A DNA stretch of 64,000 bases from Lycocorax pyrrhopterus obiensis (taxonomy: Eukaryota; Chordata; Aves; Passeriformes; Paradisaeidae). Position 1 is the first letter of the stretch. Each line of letters starts with the position of its first letter. The notes under the pieces are model-generated. The model saw only the letters and a program-made list of their open reading frames with translations. It was not told where the DNA came from and did no database searches. A program made the translations under genes and the position numbers. Positions 36,933-49,100 of this stretch are shown here, one piece after another. The stretch covers positions 52,424,432 through 52,488,431 of the forward strand of contig JACSVZ010000002.1 in NCBI GenBank assembly GCA_014706295.1, read 5' to 3'.

Positions 36933-39900
36933 CGTTGCAAGCGACTTCTAATAAGGAGGGAAGGCCCCTCTCTCCTTATCTGCCCCTGGGAGGAGGTCTC
37001 AAGGCCCTGCTGTGGTGGGAGAGCCACCAGCTGGAGCTGCCATGAGGAACATGTGCCTCCTCAGAGGAGCCTTGCTCAGAGGCACACGCTGCTCCATTAT
37101 GGACAGGTCCATACTCGTGCTGGGGGTGTCTGGTTCATTGGCAACTCCTCAGCCAGACCTGATGCCTCAAAGCTGGGGAGACTATGGTATTTTATCACGA
37201 GAGGAAATACCACTAGACAAGAAGATGAAATGTCAAAGGAATGGGACTTGTGCTCAGCATTCACTGGATTGTCAGTTTTATCTGTTCTTTTCCAAAATGA
37301 GCATGTCTTTAGAGGGAGAGAATAGGCAAAATTTTTCCTCTTTTCTTCAACAAAAAATATTTTCCTCAAAGTTTGCATCATTTCTTGAGCAAAATCCAAA
37401 CATCAAATAACTACAATTTGCTTTTGTTTAAAATAGTAATAATAATAATAATAATAATAATGATGATGTCATGCATCATGTATTTATATTGAAATATAGT
37501 TTCTGGCTGTTACAATTATTTTTGGCTTTTCTCCCAGAGGAGTTTTGCTTTATTGACAGTAGCCAGGCATGGCTGTTCAGCAGTCTGTGGTAACATCTGT
37601 AGTGCTGCAGGTCTCCTTGTGGATTGACAGACATTTTACATTGATAAGAAGTTACTATTGTCTTCATCTTGCTGATGAAATGCAGACAGTGGCACAAGAA
37701 GGGTCATTTTTCCTTGGTTTGTTTGGTGCTTTTTTCCTTGGAGTTGCTCAAGGAGTTGGTTCAGGGCTGAGATTGATGATTGTGCAAACCATGCCCAGGA
37801 GCTCAGTTCCTCCCAAATGTGTCTGTTGTTTTTCAGCCATGGGTAAAAGCAGAGGAGATTTACTGCCTCTCTGAGTAAAGCCCTGCAGAGACTTCCTTCT
37901 GCAGCAGCCTGTGTTAGGGAGAGAAAGGCATTGGTTTAAGATGTTTAAGGTATCAGCACAGAAATCTTGCTTACTGGTTACTACTTTGTAGTTCATATGA
38001 GCCTGTAACAGATATAATCTGTCTGTGGTATTTGCCATTTTGAAGTACAGCTTTTAACCAGTGACCTTAGTGGAGAGTAGTACTCTATTTTTCTGTGTGG
38101 TGGAGTCTGAGGAGAGAGGGTGGCTCTGGTTTTTGTCCCGGGAGAGCAGGAATGTCTGCAGCAGACACAAGCATTTTGGAGCAAGTGTCTAAAGCCCTTA
38201 TGCATGACAAGTATTATGTAAATCAAAGGTGGTGAAGATGTGACAAGATAGGAAGTAATAAACTCTGCAAATAAGCAGGTCCGCTTGCATACAAAGTTTG
38301 TGTTAAGTTTATTGTAGGATTTATGTTGCAGTGTAAAAGACCAGGGCATAAAATCCATGACAAGCAGTTCTCCAGGGAAGTGGTTTCGGTCTATAGTTGC
38401 CAGGGCCCTCAGAGCCCATGAGGAGCTTCTGAGGAGATTAATGATAGGTAAATAAGAAAGCAAGTTGTTGTCAATTAAGTGAAATTTCATTCATCATAAG
38501 GCTTAAAAGATATGTTAGGAGGCTGCAAATCTATTTAGTTGAAAATTGTTAACTCAGTGTATTCCATGCTAATATAAGTGTGTAGGAGAGTAGCAGGTGG
38601 TAGGGAAGGCTGAGTTTTTCAAGGCTAGACCATGGCATTTTTTTCTTGTCTAAAGTAAATGTAATGAGCCGGTAGCTCATAAAGCCCAAGTACAGAATCT
38701 TGCTCCTGGAATTGCCGAGATGGAGATGAAATAGGTTGGTATGAAATGGAAACGTTGCTGTTGTACCAGGATTTGGGACATCCAGATTTTGTTTTTAGCA
38801 TCATGTCAGACAAGTCACCTTTGCTTTGATTTCTTCCCTATAAACCAGAACAGATATATGGAGGTACTGTGGAGCAGGGTCACCTCAAAGCACACTTCTT
38901 AGGTCCTCCAGCTCAGGAAACCAATCAAGCATTTGTCCCACAGAAAGTGGGAGGAACTTACAGCTCTCTCCCAAATATTCCTTGTTAGAATATTAACAGT
39001 GAGTGACAACTCTTCATGATCCATGTTGTCATTCTGGAAGCTGACGTGGTAGCTGAGGCTAAGATAGTGAACCAAATCTGCTGAAGTGAATTAATGTTTT
39101 GTCAAAGCCACATCTGACATTGTGTTTACACTTCAGCTTCCCATTACTTGACCACTTTCCTGTAACATTGTGGAGAAACAATGGCAGCCTTGAGCTTGAG
39201 CACTTCCATAGTGGAGCTGTAATTTCTGTTTCTATAGTCACATAACTTTTCTGGTTTTGAAACAATAAAGCCCTGCTACCATGTTAGGTGTACTTGCTCC
39301 TGATCAAAGGGGAGTACTCATTTGTGTCTGAGAAGACAAATCTGAAGAAAATTCATTTAGCTTTGATTAGAAGCAACAGTAATGTGCATTTGAACTACCA
39401 TGCATTAATTTCTTTCTAATTATTATTCCTTCTCTTTAATTATTTTTATTACATTTCTTTACTTTTTCATGCAGTTCCACCATTAAATGCTCAGACATAA
39501 TTCTTGGAACTTACACCACAGTGTACACCACCACAATTCCTGGTGGAGCAGTAGACAGCTCACGAGTGTGTTTTCTACAGTAGCTGCAGGAACTGTAGGT
39601 CTTTTCCCATTAAATGCTACTCCAACTACTTCGGAGTATCTGATTAGGGATGGGATAGGCAGACTGGAAGGCACTGTTCTGTCCTTGCCAGTCAGATTAG
39701 CTGAGCCAGAACCAATTTCTTAATAAATCATTGATTTTGCGTGGCAAGAAGGAAGAAAATCTGAGTTGCAAGTGTCTCTGCATTGCTTGTTTTCTTCCAG
39801 CATGTCTTTGCAGTCACAAGGAAGTCCATGTGAAATACGAGAGAGTTGCTTTCTATGGATAAAAAAAAATGTAATCTGGATGTCAGTGGATGTTCTATGC

Positions 39901-40859
39901 ACAGGAAATAAAATACGTATATACAAGGATTAAATAAGTCATTATTACCCTGTACACTGTAAGGAACCTATGTAGGACAGAGTGTCAGGTAGTGCTCAAT
40001 ACAGTGCTTTGCCAGAAAAATTTAAGCGAATTATGGAGGCAATTACAAGTTCTTTGATGGCACTGGCAGCAGGAAAGTCTGACCTGAGAGATACAATGAA
40101 GCCTTTAAGCTGCGGCCAAAGATCTAATTAATAACAAATCCCATTGCTGCAACCACAGTCTACTCTCCTGGACCATGCAGCCTTGTAAGAAGTAACCTGG
40201 TACCATAAAAAGTCAATATGTGGTTTCTTCCACACTAACATTCATTTGTCTCAGTCACACTAACTAGGAACCCATGATTCTCCTCAGCACAGGGGGTAAG
40301 GCAGAAATCTTCCTGAGGCCCCTTCCTAACTGACTTTGCCATGATTTCCTCTGTCTGTGTGATTTCTGAAGTGAGAATGAGGCTTTTGCATAAGTAATTG
40401 CCCTGAATTCACCTTTGGAAGTTATGTACAGGACTGGAACTTGGCACTAGATATTGTCATCCATATCTTCTGCATATACATGTGCTAGCCAAAGTTTAAG
40501 TGGTACTTTGGTCATCTGTAGATTTGACTTTGGATTTCTATCCCTAAGTAGGAAGCCCATGTCTTAATGTGGCATGTACTGTACATTTTACACATAATTT
40601 AAGGAAAACAGAGGGTCTCTCTGAGTAGGTAGGAGACAGGAGTTGTTTGGGTTTTTTTTTTTTGTGTCAGTGACTGACATAAAATGCTGCTATCACTATA
40701 GTCTCACCTATTGAAATTGCTTTCCGTGATCTGGGATGAGGCATTTCTTGTAGTATATTGACATTTTGCAGTTTTGGATCCTGTAGAATGGACAGTAATG
40801 GTGTAGAAAGCCTACTATTCATAAATCCAACATAGTCTGCACTTTATAACCAATTTCCA
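36933..40859. other. Noncoding stretch, no gene seen
   Basis: No gene is supported. A GC-richer part at 36950-37140 holds overlapping frames on both strands and an 8-bp inverted repeat (TGTGCCTC at 37052-37059 with GAGGCACA at 37079-37086). A 165-aa minus-strand frame at 37993-38490 has no recognisable domain. The part at 40030-40150 resembles possible conserved noncoding sequence. A T12 run lies at 40652-40663. Confidence 0.6.
37437..37462. repeat. (TAA)n microsatellite
   Basis: About eight TAA units, followed by two GAT-type units. Pure trinucleotide repeats of this length are usually polymorphic. Confidence 0.85.
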
Positions 40860-41300
40860 GAACGATTTGGCCAACTTCCGGATGAATTCTGATAGATGCC
40901 GTGTCAAAAGAGGTCTCATCACTCCTAGCCTGATCTCAATACTGTCACTTAACGGAGCTGAGAGGTTCGACCCTGGGTTTCCCGTGGCAGAGTCTCAGAC
41001 GTCTCGTTCCATAAAGCCATTCATCCAGGGCGCAGTAACACAGGAACAGCCCGAGCTGGTGCCTCCGAGGAGGATCCCCAGCAAAGGAACCCCGGGCTTT
41101 TATCCCCTCACAATCCACCCTCTCACAAGCCTCGCTCTTCCTCCCGCGTCTCTCAGGGCCCGTTCACCGGCTGTGCCACCGCTCCTTGTGCCCTTTGTTA
41201 TGCAAAGGGCGCAGTTCACGGCCTCTTGTCTCTCTGGGCTCCCACCCCGAGCTCAGTCTGCATCTCACGCTGCAGCTGGCAAGCCGGGCTGCCTGCACCA
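40860..41300. promoter_or_regulatory. CpG-dense patch, possible small CpG island or LTR
   Basis: I count about 22 CpGs in the first 400 bases, while flanking kilobases have very few. GC is clearly higher too. On the minus strand a TATA-like GGGATAAAAGCCC lies at 41094-41106. An octamer-like ATGCAAAG lies at 41201-41208. It could be a small CpG island (promoter or enhancer), or an LTR on the minus strand with the TATA-like motif in its promoter. I looked for TG...CA ends with a matching target duplication and found none, so the LTR reading is weak. A 165-aa frame at 40867-41364 crosses the patch but has no domain and is best explained by high GC. Confidence 0.4.
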
Positions 41301-44300
41301 GGGGTGCTCCTCAGCACCAGCTGTGCTCCAGGGCTGTAGGCTTGGGCAGAGGGGGTGGGTCTAGAATAAAATCCAAATGTTGCAGAGTAAGATATTGCTC
41401 CTGCCGGCTTTTTTTCCAGGCTGGGCACCCCTGGCAAGGGGCTCAGCCGCTGATGTGTCCGACAGGGCTTCAGGAGACACATAACAATGTGCCTTGCCCA
41501 AGGTAATCGAGCTGTTCAGTGACTGACTGAGAAGATGCTGGTGCTTTGAGAGCATGTGTGGTTTCTCTTGCCGCAGGGATTTCTGTGTAGTGACCCATCC
41601 CCTTGCAAGGACAAAAGCCTTGTGTGGTGCTCAGCACTCTGGGGTCCTAACTCTCACTGGGCCCTCAGAAGCTTGGGTGAATATTAATAATTAAAGACAC
41701 TTTTATGATATTTTCCCCCACACATCCCCCTCCTTCTTTGGCTGCTGTAGGCAGAACCTCAGCCTCTCCACCTCTAGGTTCCATATGACAGGACTCTGAA
41801 AGTTCAGAAGGCTCCTTCCAGCTGTGCATAAAGATGAGACTGGGCTAAACGTGCTTTTCCGTGCAGCCAGAAGTTTGTAGGGAGAGTTTTCCAAAGGAAG
41901 TGTGTCTGTTTATAAGGATCTGGAGTACGCTTCAGTTTCAACACAGTAATTCCAGGCTTCCTGGTCAGGTTGCAGTGATATCCAGGGCCTGCTGAAGTCT
42001 TTTGGTGACCAACTGATCTGCTCTGAGAGGCTGGGATTTAACTCTGGAGACATTTCTGATGATTTCTCCAACTGTGTTTCTAGGAGAGAGGAGTGACTGC
42101 GATATGGGGAGCCTATTGCAATTCCTTTGGCAGCAAAGGGAAAAGGATGGATTTGGTTTCTACAGACCTCTGGCAAAGTACTGCCCTGGGCTGTTGCCTA
42201 GAAAACTGGCTATTTTTGAATAATAAGTCGTACTTTTGGAGCAGAGATTCACAATTATATGAGGCCCTGGCTGTTTCTCTCTCACTGCCTCCCTTGTCCC
42301 ACGCACACGGCATGTTGATGTCAAGTCCAACAGCTCCATTGAGGCGGAGCCAGGATTGGGCTGCATGGAGGGAGCCCTCACCGAATGCCTGTTAACCCTG
42401 TGGTGTGAGGCTGCTCTCCTCTGCTCACTGCACCATCGATGAGGTGCTTCAGCTCATCGGTCCGCACTGCTGTCATTGCCAGGCACTTTTATTCACTGCC
42501 TGCACCCTTAAGACATTTTCTAGTTGCCTGTATTGCGAAGTGGGTGTCCCATAGTCCCAGGGACCCACAGATGATCTTTGATCCATCTGGAAGACCAGAG
42601 TGTTGCTACTTGTTCCTTGTTCTGGGTTTTCTGTGCCTCTAGGCTATAAGCCTTGAAACCTCGCAACAGCAGGACTCCAGCATTTTCAGGAACAGCTGAC
42701 TGTTTCACACATTATTTTACTGACTATAATTTGCTCAGTTTTATGGTGTGGCTCCAAGACCATTCAGACTCCACTGGTTTCTCCTCATACTCTCCCTTCC
42801 CTCTGCCAGCGGTCCCACCCTTCTTGGTTGCCACTGCCCTGCAGCTTTCGGGAGCAGGATATCCTTGCTCACGCCACCTTCTGCTGTTTTTCAGGTGTCT
42901 TCCTCTCAGATATTCCCTTTTCATTTCCTGGCTGCTCTTCCCTCCCCCGCACTTCATCTCTGTGTACTGGAGAGTCCTCTGCATGCAGAGCAGCTTCTAC
43001 AGGCTGGGTCCAAACTGTGTCAGTGAACACACTGAGGCAATTTTCCCATGTAACAAATACACCTCACGTGATGCTTCAATCAGATTAGAATCATGCCCGA
43101 GGTGTGTTTTTAATAAACAGGAGAAGAAAATCCTATCCCATCCTACCACCTTCCCCTCTGGTTATAAAGTATTTCTTTTAAGTTTGTCTTTCAAGACAGC
43201 TTGAAAATGGTCTTTTGGCCTGCTGGTTCCCTTTCATCAAGGTACAAGAAAACCACTCTGGTCCTTTCAGTCTTGGTGAGCCTCAGTGTGCATATGCAGT
43301 TGTAAATAAGGAATTTTTGGTTGTTTTGGGTTTTGTTTTTTTATTTAATCTGACTTCAACATCCTACAGTTAAATTCAGCCACAATTCAAAGCAAGGCTG
43401 ATTCTTGTTTAATTTCTTGGTTTAACTCTGCTGTGGCAATAGTACACAATTTTCTGTTAGTATTAGCTGCTTGATACCCCTGGAAGTGTAAAACAGGTAT
43501 GTGATACAGTAAAGATGGCAATAAGTGTCTAAAAGACCTCCAGCTGAGAACTTTTATCAGATATCTATCTGTTCTGCCTTATTTTCTTTCTTACGTGTTA
43601 AAACTCATCTGTTGTAAACTGCCTTAATTCTGTCTGGCTCATGGCAAGGATTAAAGGAAAAATTCTCCTTTACTTCTTACCTATGCAGAGGAGGAGTTTC
43701 AAAGCCTCGGCCACACTGAGCATCCCTGTGTGTCAGGTCCACCTGAGGGACTTGGAGGGGAAGGCAGAGAGTGGACCCCAGGGAGAGCGGGGCAGGGGTA
43801 ACTCAGTGACTGGGCTGGCAGAGGGGCAGTGGGAGCACGGAGTCACAGCCCCACATCCTCTGCCTCACAGCCAAAAGCACCTTCCTCCCCATCTCTGTGG
43901 CATGAACACAGGTTTTATTCTGGTCCCTCAGTTAGCAAAGGGGAACAGCAGTCCAGCCTCATAGGGAATGTGATGTGCAGCACTTAGGCAATTCTTATTT
44001 GCTATATACCTTTTATTATTATTTTAGGAAGTACTTCTAGTTTCAAGGCGCAGCTGACAAAGCAGAGGGTGACTTTGCTGAGAGGAAGCATTTGCTACAG
44101 GAGCAAAGCCCATGCTTGCTACAGCCTCAGGTTAAACACACTTGGTTTGGTGTGCTGGCCCATGGAGGGCCGCTTTGGAAGGTGATGCTGGTGGCCCTAG
44201 ACTGGAGGAAGATGGGATGCTGCAGGAAACACCACCATGCCAGCATGAGGATTTGGACAGCAGGCAGCAGGTCTTTCACCTTCCTGGTCTAGTCCTGAAA

Positions 44301-46070
44301 GGCAAGGCAGGGCTGGGACTCTGTCCTCTCTCCAGGAGAGTTTTGTTGGTGACAACCAACCCAGGCACCTGGGGCGTGCATGCCAGCCCCCTAGGGACAG
44401 CCCAGCTGACTCCTGTAAAGAGCAGAAAGAGGGGGAAATTTGGTGAGCCATCCCATCTCCTTCCTTTACCCACTCTCAGTACTTGTCTTGCAAAAGGTGC
44501 CATAGTGTTGTTGAACATTTTGTTTCTCCATTATTTTTGTGTGTAGCTCAAAAAAAAATGTGTGGTTTGTGGAGTCTGATGCTAGGGGAAGGAGGATTTG
44601 GAAGAAAATAGGAGCTTAAAAGAGGCTTTCCCAACAGTGAAGTGCTGAATCCCCCCTCCTGACTGGGGGCACCCCGTGAAGGTGTCCCATGGTGACATTG
44701 GTACCTCTGTGCCCACACATCATTGCACCTCTGGGCAGCAGAGAGCCTCCTCAGCTCCTTTCCCTCCCCTCCCCAGGCTGTTCTCTCGCTCCCATGCCCC
44801 AGCCCTGGCTGCCAGAGACCCTCTTTAACCCCACACCCCGAGCACTCTGGTGGGCTGTCCAGGCAGGCTTTCCTCTGCTAAGCTGGGGGAAGAAGGGAGT
44901 GCCTTTGGAGTGCCTTTCATGTTGCCATGGAGTAAGGTTTAGGTGGGATACACGCAGCAGTATAATGCAGGCAAGGAAAACACTGAATGGGCTCAGGGGA
45001 AAGCCCACGCATGATGGGAGGACAGAAGGAAAGGGAGGAGGGGTGAGCTTGGGACAGATGCTCAAGCTAAGGATTTCTTGGCTATTTTTATACTTAAATT
45101 TGTGTACTTAAAAATGACTCAGTTGTTCTTCCTCATATGATATAATGGGCCCCATGAGAAATTTCCTAGGTTTAAAAAACCCTGTGCTTGCATAACATCA
45201 CTTCTTCAATATGTGCTTCTCCCCAGTGAGCATCTGGGGGAGCAGAAAGGTCAAATGCCATAATTGCCAAAGGACTTGCCTTGATCCAGCAGCCCAAAGA
45301 AAACAGGCTTTCCTGTGTAAAGTCCCGCTGGGGCACTGCTCAAGACAGTACAGGAAAGCAGAGGCTGAGTCCATGTTTTACAGTGCAAGAAGCAGGGGTT
45401 GGCTCGCGTGAGGAGCAGGGCGTGCTTTGACACATGCCAGACACTCTTATGCTGGAGGAGGGCCTCATCCATGGAAATCTTTGGGGATTTACTGCACTGG
45501 AGTGTACAGCCCCTGGTTGGACTAGGCTGGGTTGTATGTGGCACAGTATCCTATGCCATGATCCTGGATGCCATGAGAAGCCTTGTCTTGAGCTCCCTGT
45601 CTGGACCACCAAACGTATTTTTCCACTGAAATACCATCAAATAGGGACTACCTGTCTGCACATAGCAGTGACAATGATCTGTTTCTTTCTCCTGTGGATG
45701 GAAACGAGGCCTTTCCCTGTAGTAAATGAACTGGGAATTACAAAGTAACTGCAGGAATGTTTTGTTCAAGAGAAAAGAAAAAGAAAAAAAAGAAAAACAA
45801 AAAGCACAAAAAGGGATAGTCAGGGCTGGCAAAATTGCAGTGTGGGAAGAATGGGAGACAGAATTCAAAGAGCTTTTGGTTCATTAGCAGGCAAACATGC
45901 TGTGGCAGCTCATTGTGAAACAAATCCTTTTCTCCCTATGAAAATGCAGGTGTTTATTTAAAAGAAAGGCTGAGGCTGAAATTACTTTTTGTGGCTGACT
46001 GCCTGGGTCTATGTGGCGTCCTCAGTAACCAGTGCTCTACCTGTTCACTCAGGAGCAGGTAAATCTAATG
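41301..46070. other. GC-richer belt without a recognisable gene
   Basis: Open frames are plentiful on both strands here, including the longest of the window (42653-43204, + strand), because stop codons are rarer in GC-rich DNA. None has a domain I recognise, and the longest is pyrimidine-rich and low in complexity. CpGs are few beyond 41.3 kb, so this is not a large CpG island. The parts at 43690-44480 and 44640-45060 are the most GC-rich. Confidence 0.6.
45769..45815. repeat. A-rich purine tract
   Basis: A run of GAAAA, AAAAG and CAAAA units, nearly free of T, in an otherwise mixed region. Low-complexity sequence. Confidence 0.75.
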
Positions 46071-46108
46071 ACAAACAAACAAACAAACAAATAAATAAAT
46101 AAATAAAT
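46071..46108. repeat. Compound microsatellite (CAAA)n(TAAA)n
   Basis: About five CAAA units pass directly into about five TAAA units with no interruption. The pattern suggests a single C-to-T change in one unit that then spread by slippage. Confidence 0.85.
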
Positions 46109-49100
46109 GTGTGATCGCTCTGTATTTGTGCAGTGTGTGGCATGATGGGGACTTGGGGCTTGTAGGAACTACTGCAGCATAAATTATAACAGGAGGATGT
46201 GTATCTTGCTGTGAGCAAGCCTGGCTGATTTTAAATTAAGATTTTTTTATGGGTGGGGTAATACTTTTTTATATATATAATTTTGAGAACATTTGATTTC
46301 CCAGCTCAAACTCTGCTCCTTTTCATTGCTTTTCTCTGCAAGGAGTTGATGTACTTCCAGTATTTGGTTACTCCCAAAATGATGTGCATTATTTCTAGGC
46401 ATGGTTTTACCCAAATTCCATTATGAAGATACCCAGCTGCTGCTTCACAACCTGGAACCATGGAAGATGCAACCCAGGCTCTAGTTACTGTATAAAGAAA
46501 CACAAAGGTCAATTTCTGCAGCATTGTAGAAACAGAATGGGAATGCTGAAGGCACGATAGACATCAAGATTTGTTTTATGTGCCTAAACTTACAAATAGT
46601 ACAGGTTGGTTGGCTTACAAACAGCTCAAGAACAAAATTAATTGGAATCTGGTTTCTTTTTTGAAACTGGAAGTGTTTCTGGGGATTATCTCGATTTTAT
46701 AGTGTTGACAAGAGAAAGTATTTAGATGGAGAACTCATTTTTATTTACTTGGAGGGCATCAGCATATTTCATTCTGTTTTTTTCCATTTCTATTGATCTT
46801 ACAGGGATTTATTTCAATTTATGTATTACTATTTTTAAATTGTTTACATGTTAAATCTCTTTGAAATTGATAGCCTGGGCTATAAAAATTAATTCTGAAA
46901 TGTTCATTTTGCAAAATATTTTCATCCTATTGCCCCATTTCAAAATGGAAAAAAGTCAAAATATCAGTGTTTTCTGGGAAGTAGAATTGTGCCTTTTCTG
47001 ACCTCCTATGTCCCAGGCCCATTATGCAAAGCCCTTGGAAATATTTTGAAGTTCAACTCAGGTTATTGGAGATTTATGCATGTGTTTAATTACTTTGTTG
47101 CAGAGACATAAATAGAAATGAATAGCTTCACACTGTGCCAAAAATGCTACTGTGGCCCCTTTTCAAGCCCATATACTATTATGGTAAGTATAATTTACAG
47201 AATTATTGCAACTGTCCATTAATTATTTTTTTGGCACTGAGAGCAGCCCCATAAAGATTGGTACTTTCTCAAATGTTATTCAGTGCTACATGCATAAACA
47301 TACATACTTGTGCATATATTTTTATATATATATAAATATGTACATATCTGTGAATACATTTAACTGGTGAATTTGAAGGTATTTTCTTGAACAGGCTTCC
47401 AATTGTTATAAGAAGCATGTTCATAAGTGTCTTTTTGTTGTAGACTTAGGATCCACTGAATGAATATATTTACATACAAATGAAAATCAATAGTATGACC
47501 TTAACTACAGGATACATACTTCTAAGTTGGTGGGTTTAATTCTTAGAAAAATCTCAAACATAGGTTCACTAAAAATTCAAGATCATGTTTCAGCATTAAA
47601 AAGAGTTGAGACCTGCCATGTGGAAAAGTGTGATGCCTGAAAAGCTACAATCTGGTTTAATTGATTAGATTTCCCATTGCAGGTATTTTAATAAAAATAA
47701 TATCTCAGAAAAAAAAATTGTGATAGTCACCGGAAGTATTTTAAAAATTTCATACTGGAAATGAGGCAAAGTTTCAATTTTGATTTATAAGAAGTTGTGA
47801 ATCTGTGAACAGGAAAAGTAAATGTTATGACCCAGTTAACTTTGGATAAATAGATGTAGCCCATTTTGTGGAGGTCATTCAGCAAGAAAATGCATTTGGT
47901 ATTGCTTTGGTAGGAAAGGAGAATGTCCTGTTTACAAACATGTCTACTGAATTAGATATTTCACACTGTTTGAGTTTGCTGCATTAATTTATAAGGATCC
48001 AAACTTGAAGCTGACAACAGGGTTATCCTATGTTTTTTTGAAGATGGCCAGACTGTAGGGGATAACCCATAAAATACTGTCTCTGAGAAAAACATCAAAG
48101 GCATTTTGAGAAATTTATATGATTGCTACAACCAAAATTTTCAGTCCTTCTGAGTCCTGACAGACTGCCATGGACCATAGCCTGATGGAAGACCTCCTTA
48201 AAAAGGCCTTCTGAACTCGTGCAGTGACATAGCTAAATAACCAAAACAAGGCAATACCTTAAATACACCTCTGTGTTACAGCTCCAGCTGCACTAGGTCA
48301 CCATGTGGAGCTATGTAAAACACTGGAAGTGATTTTAAACCTTTATTGCTTCAATTTTGAGCCATGAAATAGAAATAATGACTGCATCAAAATGAATGCC
48401 TCCATTGGTTTAATGGGGGACATAATTTACAGAATCTTTATTGTCATGCTCTACTTAATTAAAAAAAAAATTAATTAGAAGAGGCTCTTGTTTTGGCCAC
48501 CCCTGTTGAACCAGTGAGTAAAATCATGCCCAGTCTGCAGGAAAGTACTCACATAGGTGCATTGAGGATAATGGGGCTTCTCAAAAGTTCAAAGTTATGG
48601 TAAAGATACACATGTACTTTCAGGTGTATTACTGACCTCAGGCCACAGTAATAAAGGAAACAGAATGTCAGGATAACCACAACAAAATGAATTAAAATCT
48701 TATGCATGAATCTGAGGGGTCATGTCAGGTGGCCTAAATCTCCCCACCAATCCCTCAGCCTAATGTTTCTGGCTATTGCCTGACTGTTGGCCTCCAGGAC
48801 CAAATATTGAGATTATTGCTGGCCAGCTCCTGCAGACGCGTAACACAAGATGGGTCAAGCTACTAGTGCTAGAGTTTAGAAAGGTCCCCCCATTTTTTTC
48901 CTTCTTCACACTGTCTTTTAAATACTTCAAGGTTTTTTGTTCATTATTTAGAATTTTCTTCTAAGGAAGACACAAGTTTTTGGATTGAACCAGAAGGATT
49001 TGGTATCTCTTTCTTACATTTCTCATTTCTGCATTGCAGCACTGAAACGTGAGATCTCAAGTGCTGACCATAGTAAATGTGTTAAAGCTTCTCAGTGGTG

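Noticed and set aside
37993..38490. 165-aa minus-strand open frame
   Set aside because: No recognisable domain and no splice or promoter context. It is an isolated frame in ordinary sequence.
40926..40975. tRNA-like A-box/B-box pair (TAGCCTGATCT and GGTTCGACCCT)
   Set aside because: The spacing is plausible, but the B box is imperfect, no cloverleaf can be drawn and there is no T-run terminator. Not enough for a tRNA gene or a tRNA-derived SINE.
40867..41364. 165-aa open frame over the CpG-dense patch
   Set aside because: Its length follows from high GC. The peptide is rich in P, S and A without any motif.
40860..41480. Full minus-strand LTR with defined ends
   Set aside because: I tested several TG...CA end pairs and found no matching target duplication, so I kept only the CpG-dense patch call.
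42653..43204. Longest open frame of the window (183 aa, + strand)
   Set aside because: No domain, pyrimidine-rich and low-complexity composition, overlapping frames on both strands, and no splice or promoter context. GC-rich sequence explains it.
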